Positions 55,309 through 64,000 of a stretch of 64,000 nt of DNA are shown here, one piece after another. The stretch comes from Pseudomonas sp. Irchel s3f7 (GTDB lineage Bacteria > Pseudomonadota > Gammaproteobacteria > Pseudomonadales > Pseudomonadaceae), in the NCBI RefSeq assembly GCF_900187615.1, contig NZ_FYDO01000024.1:1-64000 (forward strand), given 5' to 3'. Made by a program: the position numbers and the translations under genes. The notes under the pieces are model-generated. The model ran no database searches and was not told where the DNA came from. It worked only from the letters and a program-made list of their open reading frames with translations. How positions within the stretch are numbered: position 1 is the first letter of the stretch; every line of letters starts with the position of its first letter.

Positions 55309-55324
55309 ATTACAAATCCGTTAT
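55309..55324 (-). promoter_or_regulatory. czcC: Candidate metal-regulator box before czcC
   Basis: ATTACAAATCCGTTAT (+ strand) matches 15 of 16 bases of the site at 49377. It lies 74 bases from the czcC start, in the same orientation and at almost the same distance as that copy. It contains TAACG-N5-GTAAT on the minus strand. Confidence 0.6.
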
Positions 55325-55520
55325 CCAGGGATTATGGAAGTTGTTTTGCACTAGGATGCGAAGTGCCCACCTTGATATAGCAATACATCGAAACAAATAC
55401 ACAAGCATTATCCGCCAAACAGCACTTGCCTCAGTTCACCTCTAATGAATCGAGTGAGTGTTTTGGCCTGGCGCGCTGCGTCAGGGTGTCGCAGAAGGCC
55501 GATTTCAGGGCTCTAGACTC

Positions 55521-55550
55521 AGTCAATCATTGACTCTGTAGCCACTACAG
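55521..55550. promoter_or_regulatory. Two adjoining 6-3-6 palindromes in the czcC/czcR region
   Basis: AGTCAA-TCA-TTGACT (55521-55535) is followed without a gap by CTGTAG-CCA-CTACAG (55536-55550). Both are perfect. They lie about 160-190 bases before czcR in the 474-base divergent intergenic region. They are possible operator sites, or one cruciform. The rest of the region (55325-55709) shows no gene. Confidence 0.45.
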
Positions 55551-55709
55551 CCTTTACCTTGCGCACCCTCACTCAAAGAAATCCTCAATAGGAAATCTGA
55601 AACTCACAACACAGTGTCGTCAATAAACCCGTTCGGAAACCCTTCAAAAACAACAAACTTTCCTGACTGACCTAGTGACTTACCCATTAAATATAAGTGG
55701 TGATTAATC

Positions 55710-56384
55710 ATGCGAATCCTTGTCGTCGAGGACGAGCTTAAAGCTGCCGAATACTTGCATCAGGGACTGACGGAAAGTGGTTATGTCGTTGACCACGCGG
55801 CCACCGGCGCCGATGGATTGCACCTGGCGCAACAGCAGGCGTATGACCTGGTGATCCTGGACGTGAATCTGCCGGAGATGGATGGCTGGGGCGTGCTGGA
55901 ACAACTGCGTCACACGCACTCCACCCGGGTGATGATGCTCACTGCCCGCGGTCGTCTGGCCGACAAGATTCGTGGTCTCGACCTGGGCGCCGATGATTAT
56001 CTGGTCAAGCCATTCCAGTTTCCCGAACTGCTCGCACGGGTACGCACGCTGATGCGCCGCAGTGAAAACATCCCGGTGCCGCAGGTTCTGAAAGTCGCCG
56101 ATCTGGAGCTCGATCCGGGTCGTCACCGTGCCTTTCGCGGCGAGCAACGTATCGACCTGACCACCAAGGAATTCGCCCTTCTGCATCTGCTGATGCGTCA
56201 GTCCGGCGAAGTGCTGACCCGCACGCAGATCATTTCACTGGTGTGGGACATGAACTTCGATTGCGACACCAACGTGGTTGAAGTATCGATACGGCGTTTG
56301 CGGGCGAAAATCGACGATCCGTTCGACCGCAAGCTGATCCACACCTTGCGCGGCGTCGGTTACGTTCTGGAGGCGCGGGAATGA
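55710..56384 (+). CDS. czcR: Heavy-metal response regulator CzcR
   Basis: CzcR is an OmpR/PhoB-family transcription factor. The 224-residue protein has a receiver domain with the phosphorylated Asp at residue 51 (LVILDVNLPEMDGW), the conserved Lys in DYLVKPFQFPELLARVR, and a winged-helix DNA-binding domain (about 125-224, VEVSIRRLRAKIDDPFD). The heavy-metal subgroup and position beside czcCBA suggest Zn/Cd/Co control. The IrlR/CopR names would also be possible. It overlaps czcS by four bases. Confidence 0.9.
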   Translation: MRILVVEDELKAAEYLHQGLTESGYVVDHAATGADGLHLAQQQAYDLVILDVNLPEMDGWGVLEQLRHTHSTRVMMLTARGRLADKIRGLDLGADDYLVKPFQFPELLARVRTLMRRSENIPVPQVLKVADLELDPGRHRAFRGEQRIDLTTKEFALLHLLMRQSGEVLTRTQIISLVWDMNFDCDTNVVEVSIRRLRAKIDDPFDRKLIHTLRGVGYVLEARE

Positions 56385-57781
56385 AACCAGCGAGCCTGTC
56401 GCTACGGCTGGGACTGACCATGAGTATTCTTGGGGCACTGTTGGTGATGTTCCTCGCAGTATTGGCTTACTTCGCCCTGACCCATGAGCTCAATACGCTC
56501 TCCCGGGACAGTCTGGCCAGCAAGATGGAGCAGATTGAACACGGCCTGTCGCTGTACACCGACCCCGCTGAGATCAGTTCGAAGCCGCATATCCTGCTCG
56601 ATCAGGTCATGGGCCACGACAATCTCACGCTGACCATTTACGACCGAAGCAACCAGCGTTCCCCGCTGCTGAAGTCCGGCACCGGCATGGTCGATCCACG
56701 CCCTGAACTCAAAGCCGTGCGAGCGACCAGCGATCAGTTGACCTACAGCGACAGCACCGGTGCTGAAGGCGCGAAATATCTCACCCTGTCAAAGCTGATT
56801 CGCCTCAAGGATGGCACCAGTGTTCCGGTGTTGCTGTCGATGGACAATGCCCACGACCAGGCATTGCTCAGCGCCTATCTGCGCTCGACGCTGATAGCGT
56901 TGCCCTGGCTGCTGATCTTCATTGGCTTGAGTGCCTGGGTGACGGTGCAACGAGGCCTGGCTCCGATGCGCGAGTTTCGCAAAGTGGCGGCGATGGTATC
57001 GACCCAGGATCTTGATCATCGACTGTCGGTGGTAAACATGCCGCAGGAGTTGAGCGAACTGGCGCAAGGCATCAACTTCATGCTGCACCGCCTCGACAAC
57101 GGTGTGCAGCAGCTATCGCAGTTCTCCGATGATCTGGCCCATGAACTGCGCACGCCGATCAACAACCTGATGGGCAAGGCGCAGGTAACCCTGTCCCGGG
57201 AACGCACGACCGAAGAGTACAAAGATGTATTGGTGTCGTGCATTGAAGAGTTGGAGCGTGTCGCTCGGATCGTCTGCGACATGCTGTTTCTGGCGCAGGT
57301 CAGTCATCCGGAGTCGCTCGCGCCTTTTGAGTTGATCGAGCTGGAGGATGAAGCGCTGAAAGTCGCCGATCTGTTTGCGCTGTCGGCCCAGGAGAAGCGG
57401 ATCGATCTGAGTGTGGTTGGCAGCGCGCGGGTGCTGGGCGACCGGTTGATGATTCAACGGGCGATCTCCAATCTGTTGTCCAATGCGCTGCGCCACTGTC
57501 CACCCGGAGAAACCGTTTCACTACTGATCGAGTGCGGCGCAACAGAGGCTTCGCTGCTCGTCAGCAACCCCGGCACCGGCATCGAAGCGCAGCATCTGCC
57601 GCATCTGTTCGAGCGCTTTTACCGGGTCGACAGCAGCCGATCTCGTGCCCAAGGCAGCACCGGACTGGGGTTGGCGATTGTGCGCTCGATCATGAGCCTG
57701 CATCAGGGCGTGGCGCAGGTGCAGAGTTTGCCGGGAACGATGACGGTGTTTCGGTTGGGGTTTCCAAAAGCCGACGCATAA
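56381..57781 (+). CDS. czcS: Heavy-metal sensor histidine kinase CzcS
   Basis: CzcS is an inner-membrane kinase that senses periplasmic metal and phosphorylates CzcR. The 466-residue protein has two membrane helices (about 9-31 and 166-188) around a periplasmic sensor domain. HAMP follows, then the H-box with His254 (DDLAHELRTPINNL), and the ATPase domain with N-box (RAISNLLSNALRHCP) and G-box (GSTGLGLAIVRSIM). The architecture is that of the CzcS/CusS heavy-metal family. It is co-translated with czcR. Confidence 0.9.
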   Translation: MKPASLSLRLGLTMSILGALLVMFLAVLAYFALTHELNTLSRDSLASKMEQIEHGLSLYTDPAEISSKPHILLDQVMGHDNLTLTIYDRSNQRSPLLKSGTGMVDPRPELKAVRATSDQLTYSDSTGAEGAKYLTLSKLIRLKDGTSVPVLLSMDNAHDQALLSAYLRSTLIALPWLLIFIGLSAWVTVQRGLAPMREFRKVAAMVSTQDLDHRLSVVNMPQELSELAQGINFMLHRLDNGVQQLSQFSDDLAHELRTPINNLMGKAQVTLSRERTTEEYKDVLVSCIEELERVARIVCDMLFLAQVSHPESLAPFELIELEDEALKVADLFALSAQEKRIDLSVVGSARVLGDRLMIQRAISNLLSNALRHCPPGETVSLLIECGATEASLLVSNPGTGIEAQHLPHLFERFYRVDSSRSRAQGSTGLGLAIVRSIMSLHQGVAQVQSLPGTMTVFRLGFPKADA

Positions 57782-57792
57782 CTGCCCATGTG

Positions 57793-57888
57793 AGAGCGAG
57801 CCTGCTCGCTCCTACAGTGGGCCGGCAGTGGGTGCAAATTATGTGGGCGGAGGAAATCCCTTGTAGGAGCTCGCTTGCGAGCGATGAC
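57793..57888. repeat. REP pair between czcS and the glp operon
   Basis: Arms AGCGAGCCTGCTCGCTCCTA and TTGTAGGAGCTCGCTTGCGA are inverted around about 40 bases. They belong to the GAGC/GCTCG class like those at 27.7 and 49.4 kb. Confidence 0.82.
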
Positions 57889-57903
57889 GGTGGATCAGAC
57901 AAC

Positions 57904-57929
57904 AAAAAACGGCACCTTCCGGTGCCGTT
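57904..57929 (-). terminator. Terminator of the glp operon
   Basis: AACGGCACC/GGTGCCGTT nine-base-pair stem with a TTCC loop. The A-run on the + strand gives a T-run for the minus-strand transcript. Same core as the terminators at 46.0 and 47.0 kb. Confidence 0.88.
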
Positions 57930-57950
57930 CGCTTTCACAACACAACCTCC

Positions 57951-59693
<1,743 letters not shown>

Positions 59694-59740
59694 AGAGACC
59701 TCCTGTTTAAGTTTCGGAGCAACATTGCCGAGCGATTCGA

Positions 59741-60013
59741 CTAGCCCCAACGCATCACAGCCAACAGCCACACCAGGGACATCGCGAAGGCGACCCAGAT
59801 GCTCCAGTCGGTGACGCCGATTACCAGCAAATGCAGGTAGGCGCTGCCGAGAAGACCGATAAACAGCCGATCGCCACGGGTGGTGGCAATCGGCAAAAAA
59901 CCTCGTCGCAGAATGCTCGGCGAACGCAATTCCCAGGTGGTCATGCCCACCAGGATCAAACCGATAAAACTAAAAAATGCCGCCGTGGGGACCGTCCAAC
60001 TCATCCATTCCAT
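59741..60013 (-). CDS. glpU: Small DUF2160 membrane protein (GlpU type)
   Basis: This 90-residue protein has three hydrophobic segments (TVPTAAFFSFIGLILVGMT; RLFIGLLGSAYLHLLVIGV; WSIWVAFAMSLVWLLAVM) and belongs to the DUF2160 family. It is found only beside this type of ABC transporter. Its role is unknown; it may be an accessory membrane subunit. I choose the ATG at 60013 because GAGGAG lies six bases upstream. The ATG at 60016 is an alternative. It lies between the permease gene glpQ and glpV. Confidence 0.8.
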   Translation of the reverse strand: MEWMSWTVPTAAFFSFIGLILVGMTTWELRSPSILRRGFLPIATTRGDRLFIGLLGSAYLHLLVIGVTDWSIWVAFAMSLVWLLAVMRWG

Positions 60014-60023
60014 CATCAGCTCC

Positions 60024-60824
60024 TCATACCCGGCCCAGGGCAAAGCCCTTGGCCACGTGGTTGCGAACGAACCAGATCACCAGCATGCCCGGCAGGATGG
60101 TCAACACCCCTGCCGCCGCGAGCACGCCCCAGTCGATGCCGGACGCCGAGACCGTGCGCGTCATCACCGCCGCGATCGGTTTGGCGTTCACTGAGGTGAG
60201 GGTTCGCGCCAGCAGCAGTTCGACCCAGGAAAACATGAAGCAGAAAAACGCCGTCACGCCGATGCCGGAGCCGATCAGCGGGATGAAAATCTTCACGAAG
60301 AACTTGGGGAAACTGTAGCCGTCGATGTAAGCGGTTTCGTCGATTTCCTTCGGCACGCCGGACATGAAGCCTTCGAGAATCCACACCGCCAGTGGCACGT
60401 TGAACAGGCAATGGGCCAGGGCCACGGCGATGTGCGTGTCGAACAACCCGATCGACGAGTACAGCTGAAAAAATGGCAGCAGGAACACCGCTGGCGGCGC
60501 CATGCGGTTGGTCAGCAACCAGAAGAACAGGTGCTTGTCGCCAAGGAAGCGATAACGCGAAAACGCATACGCCGCCGGCAGCGCCACGCTCAAGGAGATC
60601 ACCGTGTTCAGGCTCACGTAGTACAGCGAGTTGAGATAACCGGTGTACCAGGCCGGGTCAGTGAAAATCACCTTGTAATTGTGGAAGGTGAAATCCTGGG
60701 GGAACAGCGTCAGGCCGCCGAGGATTTCGCCGTTGCTCTTGAACGACATGTTCAGCAGCCAATAGATCGGCACCAGCAGGAACAGGATGTAGAGCAGCAG
60801 TGGAACAAGCTTTCTCTTGCTCAT
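60024..60824 (-). CDS. glpQ: ABC transporter permease (GlpQ type)
   Basis: This 266-residue MalG-like inner-membrane permease has six helices. It carries the EAA-type coupling loop (IDETAYIDGYSFPKFFVKIFIP) that contacts the ATPases. It pairs with the next upstream permease. It starts seven bases after the glpP stop and ends ten bases before glpU, so the genes form one operon. The GlpQ name follows the rhizobial glycerol system and should not be confused with the E. coli phosphodiesterase GlpQ. Confidence 0.87.
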   Translation of the reverse strand: MSKRKLVPLLLYILFLLVPIYWLLNMSFKSNGEILGGLTLFPQDFTFHNYKVIFTDPAWYTGYLNSLYYVSLNTVISLSVALPAAYAFSRYRFLGDKHLFFWLLTNRMAPPAVFLLPFFQLYSSIGLFDTHIAVALAHCLFNVPLAVWILEGFMSGVPKEIDETAYIDGYSFPKFFVKIFIPLIGSGIGVTAFFCFMFSWVELLLARTLTSVNAKPIAAVMTRTVSASGIDWGVLAAAGVLTILPGMLVIWFVRNHVAKGFALGRV

Positions 60825-60831
60825 GATGGCC

Positions 60832-61694
<863 letters not shown>

Positions 61695-61698
<4 letters not shown>

Positions 61699-62807
61699 CG
61701 CTGCACCTCGTGGGCTTGCGCCTCCAGCAGGAACTCATCGGCATAGACCATCAACCACTGCGCCGGAAAGCTGATGTACGCCGTGCCTTGGGGCACCGGC
61801 TTGTCTTCCGCCAGACGCACTTTCAGCGGAGCCCCATCAAGGTTCAGGGTCATGATCTTGTAGGTGCCGAGGTCTTCCACGTGTACGACGTCTGCCCGCA
61901 ACGCGTCATCAAAGGCTTCGTCCCACACATGGATGAACTCCGGACGAATGCCGACCTTCAGGGTTTTCCACTCCGATTCAGCAATGCGCTGCCGCATGAC
62001 CTCGGACAACGGCAGATGGGTCGACGCGAAACCGACGCCACCCGGTTGCGGCTGCACGTCGATCAGGTTCATGCCCGGACTGCCAATGAAGTAGCCGACG
62101 AAGGTGTGGCTGGGTCGCTCGAACAGTTCCCTTGGCGTACCGAACTGCACGATCTGCCCGCCGTACATCACCGCAATTTTGTCGGCGAAGGTCGAGGCCT
62201 CCAGCTGATCGTGGGTGACGTAGACCATGGTGATGTTGAACTGCTCGTGAATCTGCTTGAGCTTGCGCCGCAGTTTCCACTTCAGGTGCGGGTCGATCAC
62301 CGTCAGCGGCTCGTCGAAGAGAATCGCCGACACGTCGTCACGCACCAGCCCACGGCCCATGGAGACTTTCTGTTTCTCGTCGGCGGTGAGGTTGCGGGCT
62401 TTTTTGCTCAGCAGATTCTGCAGGTCGAGGACTTCGGCGATTTCCTGCACCTTGCTGTGAACTTTCGCCTCGGCCATGCCCTGATTGCGCAGCGGGAAGG
62501 CCAGATTGTCGAACACCGTCATGGTGTCGTAGACCACCGGGAACTGGAAAACCTGAGCGATGTTGCGCTTCTCCGGGGTCAGGTTGTTGACCGCTTTGCC
62601 ATCGAACAGCACATGCCCCTGGGACGGACTGAGCAGCCCGGAGATGATATTGAGCAAGGTCGACTTGCCGCAGCCCGAGGGGCCAAGCAAGGCGTAGGCT
62701 CCGCCCTGCTCCCAGATGTGGTCCATCTCGCGAATCGCATAATCCTCCGGTCCGGTCGGGGTTTTGCTGTAGCTGTGGGCGAGGTTCTGCAAACGGATTT
62801 CGGCCAT
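61695..62807 (-). CDS. glpT: ABC transporter ATP-binding protein 2 (GlpT type), degenerate signature
   Basis: This 370-residue ATPase has a consensus Walker A (GPSGCGKST, residues 42-50), Q-loop (VFQFP), Walker B (AILFDEP, D165-E166) and switch His199 (VYVTHDQ). However, the ABC signature LSGGQ is replaced by LTADE at 140-144. A C-terminal OB-like regulatory domain follows, as in MalK relatives. Only one base is shared with glpS; it overlaps glpP by four. It probably forms a heterodimer with GlpS. The name follows the rhizobial transporter; it is not the glycerol-3-phosphate antiporter GlpT. Confidence 0.88.
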
Positions 62808-63901
62808 CAGGCAACCCTCGCGACACGCCGGCCCGGCGCCTGGACCAGCCGCCCCTGCGCATCGAACACAAACAGTTTATGGGTCGGGATGTAGATGCGA
62901 ATCGGCGCATCGACGTCGTATTCGTGAACGCCGGGCAAGTGCAGTACCAGCAGGAAATGCTCGTTGCGCACGTGCAGGAAGGTTTCCGAGCCACTGATTT
63001 CCGCGACTTCGACGGTCACCGCCAGCTCGAGGTCGTCGTCGTTGCTCGGCACCAGCGAGATATGGCTGGGCCGCACGCCGAAGCGAAACTCGCCCTCGCC
63101 CACCGGACGCAGATCGACGTTCAGCGGGAAGTGCACGAAGTTGGCGAAGCTCACTTCATTGCCGGCAATGCGCCCCGGCATCAGGTTGATCGGCGGTTCG
63201 GAAAACAGCTCGGCCGCCAGCACTGACTGCGGCTGGTGATAGACCGAGGACGACTGCCCGCTCTGAATCACCCGGCCTTCATGAAGAATCGTCGTGGTGC
63301 CGCCCAGGGCCAACGCTTCGTTGGGCTCGGTGGTGGCGTAAATGGCGATGGTGTGGCGCGCCTTGAACAGCTCGCGCATTTCCTGGCGCAGCTCTTCGCG
63401 CAACTTGTAGTCGAGGTTGACCAACGGTTCGTCGAACAGGATCAGCTCCGCGTCCTTGACCAACGCCCGGGCCATGGCCGTGCGCTGTTGCTGACCACCG
63501 GAGAGTTCGAGAGGATGCCGCTGGAGGAACTTCTCGATGCGCAGCATCTTCGCGGTTTCCAGCACTTTGCTCTGGATCTGTTCGTTGGACATCCCGGCCT
63601 GTCGCAACGGCGAGGCGATGTTCTCGAACACCGTCATGGTCGGGTAGTTGATGAACTGCTGATACACCATCGACACGTTGCGTAACCGCACAGGCCGCTG
63701 GGTGACATCGACGCCATTCATCAGGATGCGACCGCTGTCAGGCTTATCCAGACCGGCCATCAGGCGCATGAGACTGGTTTTGCCGGACAAGGTACGCCCA
63801 AGCAAAACGTTGAACGATCCGGGTTCGAAACTCAGGTTGGCATCGTCGATCCAGGTCTGGCCCTCGACGGTGCGGCTGACGTGCTCCAGGGTGAGTGACA
63901 T
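62807..63901 (-). CDS. glpS: ABC transporter ATP-binding protein 1 (GlpS type), missing switch His
   Basis: This 364-residue MalK-like ATPase has Walker A GRTLSGKT (35-42), a canonical signature LSGGQ (133-137) and Walker B LILFDEP (D157-E158). At the switch-His position the sequence reads YATTEPNEA, with Thr191 instead of His. A C-terminal regulatory domain follows. It is the first gene of the six and overlaps the next gene by one base. A sigma-54-like site lies 46-61 bases upstream of the start codon. Confidence 0.88.
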   Translation of the reverse strand: MSLTLEHVSRTVEGQTWIDDANLSFEPGSFNVLLGRTLSGKTSLMRLMAGLDKPDSGRILMNGVDVTQRPVRLRNVSMVYQQFINYPTMTVFENIASPLRQAGMSNEQIQSKVLETAKMLRIEKFLQRHPLELSGGQQQRTAMARALVKDAELILFDEPLVNLDYKLREELRQEMRELFKARHTIAIYATTEPNEALALGGTTTILHEGRVIQSGQSSSVYHQPQSVLAAELFSEPPINLMPGRIAGNEVSFANFVHFPLNVDLRPVGEGEFRFGVRPSHISLVPSNDDDLELAVTVEVAEISGSETFLHVRNEHFLLVLHLPGVHEYDVDAPIRIYIPTHKLFVFDAQGRLVQAPGRRVARVA

Positions 63902-63946
63902 GGCTCGGCCTTTTTATTTTTTTGAGTCAAGCGACCGGAGCACTAC

Positions 63947-63962
63947 AGCGACATTCGTGCCA
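63947..63962 (-). promoter_or_regulatory. Candidate sigma-54 promoter before glpS
   Basis: On the minus strand the sequence reads TGGCAC-GAATG-TCGCT. It has the GG...GC pair ten bases apart and matches TGGCAC-N5-TTGCT at all but one position. The start site would be about 35 bases before the glpS ATG. An enhancer-binding regulator would be expected outside the window. Confidence 0.6.
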
Positions 63963-64000
63963 GAAAATTCAAGTTATTGATTCAGTTTGGAAATCCTGAA

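Overview
The window is a stretch of chromosome from a Pseudomonas species, most likely of the P. fluorescens group. The evidence is the gene order (tusDCB-tusE, cysG-serS-crcB-rarA-lolA-ftsK, trxB-aat-bpt-infA-clpA-clpS-cspD, icd/idh, mnmA-hflD-purB, aceA, nuoA-N with fused nuoCD), the presence of both a dimeric and a monomeric NADP-isocitrate dehydrogenase, Pseudomonas-type small proteins (DUF2790, PtrA-like), and paired GTAGGAGC-type REP sequences at many gene borders. About 46 kb on the left is conserved housekeeping sequence. About 18 kb on the right is more variable.

Layout. 1-3.7 kb: sulfur-relay genes tusDCBE, a TrpD2/YbiB-type protein and a glutathionyl-hydroquinone reductase, all on +. 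3.8-11.5 kb: a minus-strand block reading ftsK, lolA, rarA, crcB, serS, cysG. 11.7-18 kb: trxB, then the N-degron set aat, bpt, infA, with clpA and clpS on - and cspD on +. 17.9-31 kb: icd and idh are divergent around a 0.5-kb structured region. Then come a Nudix hydrolase, mnmA-hflD, purB, roxA plus a GNAT enzyme, a small secretin-like exported protein, and aceA with a long leader and a candidate RccR operator. 31-46 kb: the complete 13-gene respiratory complex I operon, with an internal terminator-like hairpin between nuoF and nuoG. 46-48.6 kb: a Phd/VapC-type toxin-antitoxin pair with a clear operator, and an OprD-family porin broken by a one-base frameshift. 48.7-57.8 kb: a heavy-metal cluster: two small exported proteins sharing an N-terminal motif, the CzcCBA RND efflux pump on -, and the divergent CzcRS two-component system on +. 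57.9-64 kb: a six-gene ABC transporter of the glycerol (GlpSTPQUV) type on -, preceded by a good sigma-54 promoter match.

How the genes fit together. TusBCDE passes sulfur to MnmA for tRNA thiolation. Aat and Bpt make N-degrons that ClpS and ClpA read. Icd, Idh and AceA are the three enzymes competing for isocitrate. NADH from the TCA cycle feeds Nuo. CzcRS probably controls CzcCBA, and a 16-bp motif shared by czcC and the PtrA-like gene suggests they form one metal regulon.

I found no CRISPR array, prophage, insertion sequence, rRNA or tRNA gene. No wholly new multi-gene system stands out. The best leads are the shared metal-regulon motif with its twin small exported proteins, the asymmetric ATPase pair of the glycerol transporter with its sigma-54 promoter, the structured leader before idh, and the operator/promoter architecture before aceA. 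All calls come from reading the sequence; no database search was run.
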